A stretch of DNA of 64,000 bases, from NCBI GenBank assembly GCA_963719005.1, contig CAVRAR010000018.1:310001-374000 (forward strand). The letters are read 5' to 3'. Numbering within the stretch: position 1 is the first letter of the stretch; each line of letters begins with the position of its first letter. Below the pieces are notes generated by a model. It did not search any database, was not told the DNA's origin, and saw nothing but the letters and a program-made list of their open reading frames with translations. The translations under genes were made by a program, and so were the position numbers. This DNA comes from G963675935 sp963719005 (GTDB lineage Bacteria > Planctomycetota > Planctomycetia > Pirellulales > Thermoguttaceae). Below, piece by piece: positions 27,108 through 36,408 of this stretch.

Positions 27108-27383
27108 TTAACAGTTTGCCACTGAGGATCGATCCACGGTGACGCTGGCCTTGTATCCGAGACGCGCAAGAAAATCATCGCAATCCTCCCACGTCAGACC
27201 GAAAGCGCGCACGTCGGCCAATCCAAGGCGACCAACAATGTCCCGCAGCAAATCGCCGTATTCCTCCTCGAATTCCCCTTCCATGACGGCATTCTCAGCC
27301 CAATCCACCAATTCGGCGATCGAGATGCGGTGTTGGAGGTAATCCGTCAGTTTTTGCGCCGTCAATTGACGAGTGATTGCCAC
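27108..27383 (-). CDS. Small acidic protein, second gene of a two-gene operon
   Basis: 91 residues; GTG start (VAITRQLTAQKLTDYL) one base after the stop of the upstream gene, whose last codons supply a GGAG ribosome site. Helical and acidic (ENAVMEGEFEEEYGDLLRDIVGRLGL). Not recognised. The tight pairing of two small genes suggests a toxin-antitoxin-like unit in which this acidic partner would be the antitoxin; this is inference only. Confidence 0.6.
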   Translation of the reverse strand: MAITRQLTAQKLTDYLQHRISIAELVDWAENAVMEGEFEEEYGDLLRDIVGRLGLADVRAFGLTWEDCDDFLARLGYKASVTVDRSSVANC

Positions 27384-27384
27384 G

Positions 27385-27639
27385 CTATTCTCCTTTGATC
27401 GCTACATGCCCTTTGTCAACGGGATACTTCTCGTGGACTTCGACGAGCCGCCTCTCTTCGTTGAAGATCTCTTGATAGAACCGCACGGTCTGCTCTGCGG
27501 GGTCAACCTCCTTCACGTAACGCGCCATCCAACCGTGAACCCCGGGTATCTCAAGAAAGTTGCGCCGGCCGCCCCTGGGCTGTTCCTCCCAGCGGCCGAA
27601 TTTCTTCTCATTCGCACGTCGTTTCTGTTCAACGCTCAT
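27385..27639 (-). CDS. Small hypothetical protein, first gene of a two-gene operon
   Basis: 84 residues, basic at the start (EQKRRANEKKFGRW) then IPGVHGWMARYVKEVD, QTVRFYQEIFNEERRLVEVHEKYPVD. The C-terminal motif pattern looks conserved, but I cannot name the family. It is followed with a one-base gap by the 91-residue acidic protein. Confidence 0.6.
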   Translation of the reverse strand: MSVEQKRRANEKKFGRWEEQPRGGRRNFLEIPGVHGWMARYVKEVDPAEQTVRFYQEIFNEERRLVEVHEKYPVDKGHVAIKGE

Positions 27640-27759
27640 GAACCTCCGGCCTATTCTACGGCGTTGGGAGAGGCGGTGTCAAGGCAACCGCCCTTGCCAA
27701 CCGCTCCGCGACAGTCTACCATCGTCAAAATGGGATCAATACAGATAAGGAGTCTGGAA

Positions 27760-29861
27760 ATGAAACGTCTGCATGGCCGGTGGTTCTTCGCGTTGACGAT
27801 GGTTCTCGCCGTTTGCGGCGGCAACTTCAAGGCCGCAGCCCACGAGGGAATGTGGCTGTTCAATGCTCCGCCCAAGAAGCTGCTGAAAGACCGATACAAC
27901 TTCGACGCCACCGACGCGTGGCTGACGCACCTCCAGCACGCGGCCGTGCGGATCAACTACGGCGGCTCGGGCTCGTTCGTTTCGCCCGACGGGCTGGTGA
28001 TGACGAACCATCACGTCGGGGCCGGCTCGCTGGAAAAGCTCAGCACCAAGGCCCGCGACCTGCTGCAAACCGGCTTCTACGCCCGCACCCAGGCCGAGGA
28101 GCTCAAGTGCCCCGATTCCGAGTTCGACGTGCTGATGAGCATTGAGGACGTGACCGGACGGGTCAACGCCGCGGTGAAGTCGGCCGCCGACTCGGCCGAG
28201 GCCGAACGGCAGCGGCGGGCCGTGATGAACACGATCGAGCAGGAATCGTTCAAGCAAACCGGACTGCGCAGCGACGTGATCACGCTCTACCGCGGCGGGC
28301 TGTATCAACTCTACCGCTACAAAAGATACACCGATGTGCGGCTGGTCTTCGCGCCCAGCAGGACATCGCCTATTTCGGCGGCGATCCCGACAACTTCGAA
28401 TATCCCCGCTACGATCTCGATATCTGCTTCTTCCGCGTCTATGAGGACGGCAAGCCGGTCAAGACGTCGCAATACTTGAAGTGGAATCCCGCCTCGCTGG
28501 CGGCCGGCGATCTGGTGTTCGTGGCCGGCAATCCGGCCCATACCGACCGGATGGATACGGTGCATCATCTCGAATATCTCCGCGACTGTGCGTTGCCCGC
28601 CATCTTGAACATGCTCCGCCGGCGTGAGGTGCTGTTGATTTCATTCTGCCAGCGGAGCGCCGAGCATTCCCGCGAGGGCAGGGAGATGCTGCTGGGCGTG
28701 CAAAACTCGCGCAAAGCCCGGCTGGGCGGATTGGCCGGCCTGCAAGATCCCGCCGTCATACAGCTCAAACGAACCGAGGAAGCCGCTTTCCGCAAGGCCG
28801 CCAAAGCCTCGCCGCACGCCGCCGTCTGCAAGACTGCTTTCGAGACCATCGACAAGTCGCTGACCGCGCTGGCGGCGATCCGCGTCGATTACGCGATGCT
28901 CGAACAGGGGCAGGCGTTCCAATCGACGCTGTTCGGCATCGCCCGGACGCTGGTTCGCCTCGCCGAGGAGACGGCGAAGCCCAACACCGACCGCCTGCGC
29001 GAATACCGCGAGTCGAATCTCCCGTCGGTGAAGCAAGGGCTGTTCTCCGACGCGCCGATCTATCCGCGCGTGCAAACCGCGATCCTGGCCGACTCGCTCA
29101 GCGCCTACCTGGAGGAAAACGGCCGCTGCGGCTGCCTCACCGACCGTCAACTGGCCGAGAAGGTGATGGCGGGCAAGTCGCCCGAGCAGCGGGCCTCGGA
29201 ATTGGTGCAAGGCACGAAGCTGGCCGACGTGGCGGTCCGCCGCAAACTGGCCGAGGGAGGACTCCAGGCCATCGAAGCCTGCGACGATCCCATGATCCAA
29301 CTGGCTCGCCTGGTTGATAAGCCTGCCCGGCAAGTCCGCACGATCTTCGAGCAGACGGTCGAGGAGCCGCAGCGCTGGGCGTACGGCAAGCTGGCGCACG
29401 CCCGCTTCGCACTGTTCGGCACGGAGACGTATCCCGATGCGACGTTCACGCTGCGGCTGAGCGTCGGAACCGTGAAGGGCTACGAGGAGCACGGCGTGCA
29501 GGTGCCCGTCTGGACGACCTTCGCCGGGCTGTACCGCACGGCCAAGGAGCACGATTACGTCGAACCGTTCGGCCTGCCGAAGCTTTGGCTCGATCGTAAG
29601 AACCGCCTGAATCTCAACACGCCCTACAACTTCATCTTCACGAACGACATCGTCGGCGGCAACTCGGGCAGCCCGGTCGTCAACCGCGCGGGCGAGTTGG
29701 TCGGGATCGCCTTCGACGGCAACATCCAATCGCTCGTCTGGGACTACGTCTACAGCGAAGTTCAAGGCCGCTCGCTGGCGATCCACGGCAGTGCGATCCT
29801 CGAAGCGTTGCGGAGAGTTTATGACGCGGGCCCGCTGGCAGATGAGCTGACGGGGAAGTGA
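27760..29861 (+). pseudogene. S46-family dipeptidyl-peptidase (DPP7/DPP11-like), frameshifted
   Basis: Chymotrypsin-fold S46 peptidases release dipeptides outside the cytoplasm. ATG at 27760 with AAGGA upstream; signal peptide to about residue 25 (KAAA-HEGMWLF). The catalytic His motif VMTNHHVGA is in the first frame and the Ser motif GGNSGSPVVN in the second. The frame breaks near 28359: after RLVFAP the family sequence QDIAYFGGDPDNFEYPRYDLD continues in the next frame. One missing G in CGCCCAGCAGG explains it. Without the shift the protein would be about 700 residues, the normal length. A sequencing error is possible because nothing else is damaged. Confidence 0.85.
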
Positions 29862-29941
29862 CAGCCTTGTTAACGGAGCCGCCGAGATTATTGTGTCGGG
29901 CAATTGGGTTTCGTCGTGATGCAGGGGGGCCGACAGTCGTT

Positions 29942-30040
29942 GACAACGTATCTTTTCGCTAGCCCAGGCGTTTACGCCTGTGGAGCGTGGAACTACCAAC
30001 CATCGTTCCCTTTTTCCATCAGCCCCATTCATGGGGCGCA
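29942..30040. repeat. Composite repeat (AGCCCAGGCGTTTACGCCTG plus AGCCCCATTCATGGGGCG), copy 1
   Basis: A hairpin AGCCCAGGCGTTTACGCCTG (29961-29980) and, about 40 bases on, AGCCCCATTCATGGGGCGC (30021-30039) with a conserved spacer ACCAACCAT-GTTCCC. The same order recurs at 31611-33410, where an IS1182-like element splits it, and inverted at 33430-33525. Confidence 0.75.
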
Positions 30041-30377
30041 ACCCGGGAGGAGTGACATGCTGCTTCCTATCGCCGGTTTCTTTCTCGTCGGAGTCCCCGG
30101 ATTCATCCTCGCCGTTTGGTTTAGCTGGTTCGCACGTCTTTGTTGGATTTGCGGTGGCTTTCCGCGAGTCGCAGGGGTGTGGTTTCTTACCGTCACGTCA
30201 ATTGCAGGCGCTATTGCTCTGATCGGCACCGCCATAACGTCGCACGGTGACCATAGCGGTCTTTACTCCTTCTTTGTATTCTTTGTCGTTCTCGCAATCG
30301 CCGGCGGTGTCCCCTCCGGCGTCATAGCGACAATTGTATCCTTACTCACTCGTCGTGCGCCCGATCGCGTTATGCTA

Positions 30378-31410
30378 GAGCAGTTCCACGGTAGGTCTAG
30401 CGCATTCTGGGCGAACTCGGTAAATTGGGTTCATCTCACTCAAGGAGGTGACCCTGATGAAACCGTACGATGCGGAGTTTCGCGGCGAAGTGCTCGCCGC
30501 GTGCGATACGAACGAAGAGCGGCGCATGATCGCGCTGCGTTTCAAAGTTTCAGAATCTTGGGTGCGGCGCATCCAGCAACAACGTCGCGAGACCGGCCAA
30601 GTGGCGCCAAAGAAGGCGGCTCCGCGTCAGCCCGCGTGGCATGCTTGGGCAGACTGGCTCGTCGCCAAGATCGCGGCTCGGCCCGACATCTATCTGCGCG
30701 AACTGCAAGCCGATTTGAAGCGGGAGCGCGGCGAAGAGGTTTGCCTGGGAACGCTTTGCGCCGCATGCCAAGCGCTCAAGCAGTCGCGAAAAAAAAGACG
30801 CTGATTGCCAGCGAACAGGATCGCCCCGATGTGGTTGAGCAGCGCACGGCATCGCGCGCTTCGCAGGAGTCGATCGATCCCGCCAAAGTCGTTTTCATCG
30901 ATGAAACGTGGGCTAAATCCAACATGACCCGCACCTACGGCCGCTCGGAACTCGGCACGCGTTTGCTGGAAAAAACTCCTTGCGGACGTTGGCAGACGAC
31001 GACTTTTTTCGGCGCATTGCGGGCCGAGGGATTCATCGCTCCGCTTACCGTGGAAGGCGGCATCAACGGCGAACTGTTCCGCGCCTGGGTCGAGCAACAT
31101 CTGGCACCGGCCTTGAAACCTGGCGACATCGTGGTGATGGACAATCTCTCCAGCCACAAGGTGGCTGGAGTTCGCAAAGCCATCGAAGCGGCCGGTGCCG
31201 AGCTGCGCTACCTGCCCCCGTACTCGCCGGACCTGAACCCCATCGAGTTGGCGTTTTCCAAGTTCAAAAAGTTGCTCCGTGACGGAGCCGAACGGACCGT
31301 CGATAAGCTATGGAAACTCTGCGGCAGCATCCTCGACCAATTCACGGAATCCGAGTGCCGAAACTATTTTCAACACTGCGGATACCGCTACGCCTAAAAT
31401 GAAACCGCTC
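30378..31410 (+). mobile_element. IS630-family element, 1,033 bp, TA duplication
   Basis: TA flanks both ends (30376-30377, 31411-31412). The ends start GAGCAGTTCC and, on the other strand, GAGCGGTTTC. Contains one two-frame transposase gene. Inserted within a membrane-protein gene. Confidence 0.88.
30457..31397 (+). CDS. IS630 transposase, two frames joined by a -1 slip at A8
   Basis: Frame A (30457-30804) starts after AGGAGGTG and encodes the helix-turn-helix part (MIALRFKVSESWVRRI). Its end reads TCG CGA AAA AAA AGA CGC TGA. A -1 slip on the A run enters frame B as KKTLIASEQDRP, which runs to 31397 and holds the DDE catalytic residues: FIDETWAKSNMTR, VVMDNLSSHK and LPPYSPDLNPIE. Programmed slippage on A-runs is known in several IS families, so the element may be active. 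Confidence 0.85.
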
Positions 31411-31643
31411 TAGCCGTTATCGTTGGCACACTATGTGGACTGGCATCATCGATAGCAGGACTGAACCTGGCCTTTGTCGTGGAGGAGGTCTTGTGGTGAC
31501 GGCGAAGCAAATGCGATGGCCTTCGAGAAACGTCGGCACAAGGCGGCGTGCGGCATAGCGGCGTCCGCGTGCTTCATTGCAGTGCGGTATTCCGGGAGCC
31601 GGCGGCCATTGACAACGAGCCTTTTCACTAGCCCAGGCGTTCA

Positions 31644-33339
31644 GAGACAGTCCAGCTTTTAAGTCGTTATTTCTTCGGTGGTTAGCGTGGCGTCCATAGT
31701 GTTTTGCGGTGGTGGTTTGGCGCGGTGAACGACGAGGAGGTTATGCACAAGTATTGTCAGTCCAACTTGCCGTTGCGCGCGACACCGGCCTCGTCCGGAA
31801 AACTGACGCAGCGAACGATGTTGCTTGATGTCGGCAAATCCCAATTCCACCGTCTGTCCCCGAAGTCGGTAGAGTTGCTTGGCCTCCGTCGTTTCCATTC
31901 GCGCTCGGTGGGCCTCGACCAACGCCTCGTGTTCGCTTCGCTTGACGGCTCGGCCGCGGTTCGGATTGGTGCTACACAAGACTTGCCGCGCGCACGCCCG
32001 ACAGTGTTGTGGCGAACAACGGTAGCTATGCACGACGTTGATTTCGCCGTCGCTCTGCCGCCGTTGTTCTCGGCCGATCCAAGGCATCGGATGGCCCTCC
32101 GGACAACGATACATGTTGTGCTCCGGAACCCAGGTGAAGTGTTCCTTCCCGAGCGGACGCGGCTTCGCGCCTTGCTTCTTTCTCTTTTGCGAGAAATCGT
32201 TCTCCTGCCACGGGCCGTACAACGTGATTCCCGCTTGGTCGCAAATCGCAAGATTGCACGCCGTCACATAACCGGCGTCGACAAGCATGGCCTTTGGTTT
32301 CACGCCCGTCGCATTCGCGAATCGTTCCAACATCGGGCCCAAGGTTCCGGCGTCGGTCGGTTGGGCGAACACTTGATAGCCCAGGCACAACTGGGAGTCC
32401 AAGTCGCGAATCAACTGCACGTTGTACAACGGCCGAAACACATGGTGCTTGTCGCGTCCCAATGCCGCCTCAGGATCGCTGACGCTGACCACGATGTTCT
32501 CGGCTTTTCGGCGTTTTTTCGGGTTTTGCCGGTTGTTGACCGCGTGCAACTCGTCCAGTCGCTCGCGGGCGCGTCGATAACGTCGCCGTTGCTCTTCGCG
32601 CGTGACGGGCTTCTTCGCCATCCACGTCGGCGCGTTGGCCGACGATTGGCCTGCCGCATCGGCTTGGCATGCGACGTCCAACTCCGTCAAACGCTGCTCA
32701 AGCGTCGTCTGGTTCAACAAACGATGACGCGAGGCGTTGGCCGCGACCGCCGTGCCGTCCAGCGAAGCACGTTCGGCCCGAGTAACACCTTGCTGTCGAG
32801 CCGCCTGAAGCAGGGTCGCATTCCACGATTCCAACAACGGCGCAATGCGGTCGGCGAAGTTGTACCAACACGAGCGCGAGGGCTGAATTCCAAAGCCAGC
32901 CCATTGAATCACGATATGCTCTTGGGCGTCGCGGAACCACTGGCAGGGTTGAGATCGCCCCAAGCGGATTTCGATCAACACCACAGCCAACATCAGATCG
33001 GGCCGGATCGGTGGCGAGCCGGCCCCAACGTACAGATTGTACAACGGCGTCAAATCCAATTGTTTCATAGCCTGCACCACAGCTCTCGCCACATGATGTG
33101 CCGGTACTTGTCGATCACGGATTTGCCACTCGGCCGAGCGTTCATTCCACGGCGGCTCAGCGAATTGAATTTCAGCCCTCTTGTCAGGCCGCCTCGTGCA
33201 GCCTACCATCGGTTAGCCTCCTTGCATTCGGGAGCAGACGGTTGTTTTGGTCTTAACCAGTCTGCACAAATCGCCCGAATGCCGGGAGGTCAATTATTTC
33301 GCCATTATGCCTCCATTACCCAGAAAGCTGGACTGTCTC
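31644..33339 (-). mobile_element. IS1182-like element, 1,696 bp, inserted in a dispersed repeat
   Basis: Inverted ends GAGACAGTCCAGCTTT (31644-31659) and AAAGCTGGACTGTCTC (33324-33339). TTCA is duplicated (31640-31643, 33340-33343). The flanks join to CCCAGGCGTTCACGCCTGGGG, the hairpin of the composite repeat, so the element entered the loop of that hairpin. Confidence 0.88.
31659..33209 (-). CDS. IS1182-family transposase
   Basis: 516 residues, full-length. N-terminal DUF772-type region (LYVGAGSPPIRPDLMLAVVLIE, HIVIQWAGFGIQPSRSCWYNFADRI). Catalytic motifs: ASLDGTAVAANAS, MLVDAGYVT and ELGFADIKQHRSLRQFSGRG. A Cys cluster (YRCPEGH, CRACARQVLC) is typical of IS1182. Intact, so the element may be active. 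Confidence 0.9.
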   Translation of the reverse strand: MVGCTRRPDKRAEIQFAEPPWNERSAEWQIRDRQVPAHHVARAVVQAMKQLDLTPLYNLYVGAGSPPIRPDLMLAVVLIEIRLGRSQPCQWFRDAQEHIVIQWAGFGIQPSRSCWYNFADRIAPLLESWNATLLQAARQQGVTRAERASLDGTAVAANASRHRLLNQTTLEQRLTELDVACQADAAGQSSANAPTWMAKKPVTREEQRRRYRRARERLDELHAVNNRQNPKKRRKAENIVVSVSDPEAALGRDKHHVFRPLYNVQLIRDLDSQLCLGYQVFAQPTDAGTLGPMLERFANATGVKPKAMLVDAGYVTACNLAICDQAGITLYGPWQENDFSQKRKKQGAKPRPLGKEHFTWVPEHNMYRCPEGHPMPWIGREQRRQSDGEINVVHSYRCSPQHCRACARQVLCSTNPNRGRAVKRSEHEALVEAHRARMETTEAKQLYRLRGQTVELGFADIKQHRSLRQFSGRGRCRAQRQVGLTILVHNLLVVHRAKPPPQNTMDATLTTEEITT

Positions 33340-33525
33340 TTCACGCCTGGGGCCAAGGACCACCAACCATTGTTCCCCTTTTTTCCAGCCCCATTCATGG
33401 GGCGCAAGGCGGCGGGAAGAAACGTCCCTCGCCGCCGCATTTCGCCCCATGAATGGGGCTGATGAGAAGAAAGAGGGGATGACGACCTTCCCACAGGCGT
33501 GAACGCCTGGGCTAGTGAAAAGGAA
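33340..33525. repeat. Composite repeat, rest of copy 2 and inverted copy 3
   Basis: 33340-33410 continues the copy broken by the IS1182-like element (TTCACGCCTGGGG, then AGCCCCATTCATGGGGCG at 33391-33408). From 33443 the same parts recur in reverse order (CGCCCCATGAATGGGGCT, then CCCACAGGCGTGAACGCC near 33490), making a head-to-head pair. No gene lies between 33340 and 33720. Confidence 0.75.
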
Positions 33526-33606
33526 CGATGCGACCATTCCACACTATTCGTGAACACAACTATTCATGAACACGCTGTTCGCAAAATCGTCGCCGGTGTC
33601 GCTATC

Positions 33607-33658
33607 TTGTGGTGCAGGCGTCTCGCCTGCGAGGGCAGCCGGGACGGCTGCACCACAA
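33607..33658. repeat. Palindrome TTGTGGTGCAG...CTGCACCACAA
   Basis: Outer arms of 11 bases match exactly as inverted copies; inside are GCAGGCGTCTCGCCTGC and GCAGCCGGGACGGCTGC hairpins. Intergenic. Confidence 0.75.
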
Positions 33659-33720
33659 CGCATGCGCCGATGCCGCGCCGGCCAATTGGTTGTGTTTCGA
33701 CCCAACGCGGATTAAACTAA

Positions 33721-34627
33721 GAGGTTCTAACAAAACCAGTATTTCCTGATCTGTCCAATGTTGCTAAACTCTCGGGCTAACCTGGTCAACCAACAGATAT
33801 GTCAGGGAGGATATTATGGCCAAGCCACTGCTGCCCGATGCGCTTTGGGAGCGAATCAAGCCTTTGCTGCCGCGCGAACGCGGCAAGCCGAAAGGAGGCC
33901 GACCGCGAGTTTCCGATCGTGCGGCGCTCACGGGGATTCTCTTCGTATTGAAAACGGGTTGTCCGTGGGAATATCTTCCGCAGGAGTTGGGCTGCGGATG
34001 CGGCATGACGTGCTGGCGACGACTCCGCGACTGGCACGTGGCTGGTGTCTGGAAGCGGATATGGAAGCTACTTTTGGACGAATTGGGATTGGCAGGCCAA
34101 ATCGACTGGTCAACATCCGCGATCGACAGTTGCTCCGTGCGAGCAGTTTTTGGGGGGCAAAAACGGGCCCAAATCCCACGGATCGAGGCAAGAATGGCTC
34201 GAAGCGTCATCTGATGGTGGACGGCAGCGGCACGCCTCTGGCCATTACCCACACCGGCGCGAATTGCCACGATTCGGAGATGGCTATTCCTTTGGTCAAC
34301 GCAGTTCCACCGATCAAGCAACCTCGCGGCGCACCGCGCAAGCGTCCCGATGAACTGCTCGCGGATCGAGCCTATGATGCGGAAGCCAAGATTCGTAAAC
34401 CCCTGCGCAAGCGGAGAATCAAGCCGCTGGTTGCTCACCGCAACACCGAGCACGGCAGCGGCCTGGGCAAATTCCGCTACGTCGTTGAAGCCTGCTTCGA
34501 TTGGCTCTTCAACTGGCGTCGTCTGCGGGTGCGTTACGAGAAACGACCGGACATTCACGATGCGTTCCTAATCATCGGTTGTGCCATGATCTGCTGGAAC
34601 CGCGTACTGGAGTTTTGTTAGAACCTC
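33721..34627 (+). mobile_element. IS5-family (IS427-like) element, 907 bp, TAA duplication
   Basis: Ends GAGGTTCTAACAAAAC and its reverse complement; TAA on both sides (33718-33720, 34628-34630) fits the TNA target of the IS427 group. It lies 42 bases upstream of the beta-CASP nuclease gene and may affect its expression. Confidence 0.85.
33816..34621 (+). CDS. IS427-group transposase in two frames
   Basis: Frame A (from 33816) has the DUF4096 N-terminus (LLPDALWERIKPLLP, GILFVLKTGCPWEYLP) and the first catalytic Asp (SAIDSCSVRA). It ends at 34214. Frame B, one base back, carries GAKTGPNPTDRGKNGSK, the second Asp (ELLADRAYD) and the Glu region (VVEACFDWLFNWRR), ending at 34621. A T5-G6 run at the overlap is the likely -1 slip site, as in other IS427 elements. 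Confidence 0.82.
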
Positions 34628-34669
34628 TAAAGGTAGACAGACTCTCTCCCCACCCGTGAGAACCGCACC

Positions 34670-36073
34670 GTGAAGCTGCAATTTCTGGGGGCCGCTCGTC
34701 AAGTTACCGGTTCACAATACTATGTCGAGGCCGACGGCGCCCATCTGTTGGTCGACTGCGGAATGCATCAGGAGCGGGCGTTTCTGGCGCGAAACTGGGA
34801 GCCGAGCCCCCTGCGGCTCCGCGACATCGACGCCCTGCTGCTGACGCACGCCCACGTCGATCACTGCGGCCTGGCGCCGAAACTGGTCCGCGACGGCTTT
34901 CGCAGCCCGATCATCTGCACCTCCGCCTCGGCCGATCTGGTCGAATTGGTGCTCCGCGACGCGGCCGAGATTCAGATGGAAGACGCCGAGTTCAAGGAGA
35001 AACGGCACCGCAAGGAGGGCCGACGCGGCGAGCGTCCGGTCAAGCCGCTCTACACGATCCGCGACGTCGAGCGCACGCTGCCGCTAATCGAGGCGGTTCC
35101 CTACGACCGGCCGGTCAGGATCAACGACCGCGTCCACGCCGTCTTTCACGACGCCGGCCACATCCTCGGCTCGGCGATGATCGAGCTGCGAGTGAGCGAT
35201 CACGGCAGCCCGCGGCGGATCATCTTCACCGGCGACCTGGGCCAGTGGGACCGGCCGATCGTCCGCAACCCCACCACCTTCAGTGAGGCCGATTACATCG
35301 TGATGGAATCGACCTACGGCGACCGGGTTCACGAAAATCACGGCACGATCGAGTCGCAACTGGAGAACGTGATTGCCGATACTGTCGCCCAGGGCGGCAA
35401 GATCGTCATTCCGATTTTCGCCATTGAGCGGGCGCAGGACTTGATCTACTACCTCGGGCGTCTGCTCAGTGCCGGGCGAATCCCTCCGATACCGGTGTTT
35501 CTCGACAGTCCGATGGCGGCCGACGTGAACGACATCTTCCGCCGGCACCGCGAGTGTTTCGACGCCGAGGCACGCGAAATGACCGCCAACGGCGGGCTGC
35601 TGAAGTTCCCGTCGTTGCGGGTCGTGCGAACCGTGGCCGAGTCGATGGCCATTAACGGGATGAAGGGCCCGGCGGTGATTATGGCGACGTCGGGCATGTG
35701 TACGGCGGGCCGCATCAAGCATCATCTGGCCCACAACATCGGCAACGCCGCCTGCACGATCCTTTTCGTCGGCTACCAGGCCCAGGGCACGCTGGGCCGT
35801 CAAATCCTCGACGGCAACCACGAGGTCCGCATCCACGGCATCAACCGGTTGGTGCGAGCCCAAGTCCGCCAAATTCAAGGCATTTCCGGCCACGCGGACC
35901 GCGAGAGCCTGTTACGGTGGCTCGGCTATTTCCAGAAGCCGCCGCGGCAAGTCTTCATCACCCACGGCGAGCCCGAGGCGTCGCTATCGTTTGCCGAAGA
36001 AGTCCGCAGCAAGTTCGGCTGGAACGTCACGGTGCCGGAATATCGGGAGACGGTGACGCTGAACGCAGAATGA
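34670..36073 (+). CDS. Metallo-beta-lactamase / beta-CASP RNA nuclease (CPSF73-like)
   Basis: 467 residues; the GTG start is the only reasonable one. Metal motifs: THAHVDHCG, HDAGHILGSAM, FTGDLG. The beta-CASP part has ESTYGDRVH, PIFAIERAQ, SGMCTAGR and the C-terminal SGHADRESLL. Related proteins are RNA endo/exonucleases of the YSH1/KH-less CPSF type; some act in RNA turnover. The IS5-family element ends 42 bases upstream, so the native promoter is probably lost or replaced. Confidence 0.9.
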   Translation: MKLQFLGAARQVTGSQYYVEADGAHLLVDCGMHQERAFLARNWEPSPLRLRDIDALLLTHAHVDHCGLAPKLVRDGFRSPIICTSASADLVELVLRDAAEIQMEDAEFKEKRHRKEGRRGERPVKPLYTIRDVERTLPLIEAVPYDRPVRINDRVHAVFHDAGHILGSAMIELRVSDHGSPRRIIFTGDLGQWDRPIVRNPTTFSEADYIVMESTYGDRVHENHGTIESQLENVIADTVAQGGKIVIPIFAIERAQDLIYYLGRLLSAGRIPPIPVFLDSPMAADVNDIFRRHRECFDAEAREMTANGGLLKFPSLRVVRTVAESMAINGMKGPAVIMATSGMCTAGRIKHHLAHNIGNAACTILFVGYQAQGTLGRQILDGNHEVRIHGINRLVRAQVRQIQGISGHADRESLLRWLGYFQKPPRQVFITHGEPEASLSFAEEVRSKFGWNVTVPEYRETVTLNAE

Positions 36074-36090
36074 AATGCTCGAAGAGGCGA

Positions 36091-36339
36091 TTATCTTCCT
36101 TGGTCGCCATACAAGTGCTCTCGTTGCAGGGAAAGGCCGACCGGCCAGGGGCCAAAATCGTGGACGGGCAAGTCGAGGGGCGGGGTAGCAGCCGTCGCCG
36201 TACGATCGTCGTCGGCCTGCCGTTCGTCCAACAGCACTACGGCCCGGTGCTTGCCGGCCGTCACCGTTAAAGGCAACTGTAACTCGATCACGGCTCTTCC
36301 ATCCGCCGCGACCGACATTTCTGTTTCAATTGCTTTCAT
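36091..36339 (-). CDS. Orphan antitoxin-like small protein
   Basis: 82 residues from the Met at 36339 (MKAIETEMSV). The body, AVIELQLPLTVTAGKHRAVV, is a swapped-hairpin-like pattern. The C-terminal VHDFGPWPVGLSLQREHLYG resembles antitoxins commonly encoded before PIN-domain (VapC-type) toxins. No toxin gene follows; the strand beyond is taken by the convergent nuclease gene. So the toxin has been lost or lies elsewhere. Family recognition is from memory of the motif. Confidence 0.6.
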   Translation of the reverse strand: MKAIETEMSVAADGRAVIELQLPLTVTAGKHRAVVLLDERQADDDRTATAATPPLDLPVHDFGPWPVGLSLQREHLYGDQGR

Positions 36340-36408
36340 ACAACATCTCCCAAGACGCGACACCTTAATTATGGCACACGAGACATCATATTTCCAGCCC
36401 CTACAAGG

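Larger units (their letters stand above)
30057..31499 (+). pseudogene. Small four-helix membrane protein gene interrupted by IS630
   Basis: ATG at 30057 with GGGAGGAG upstream. Before the insertion it codes for three hydrophobic segments (residues 1-107, to RVML). After the IS630 copy and one TA duplicate, the same frame resumes as AVIVGTLCGLASSIAGLNLAFVVEEVLW and stops at 31499. Removing the element and one TA restores an unbroken protein of 135 residues, so the insertion looks recent. Function unknown. Confidence 0.85.
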
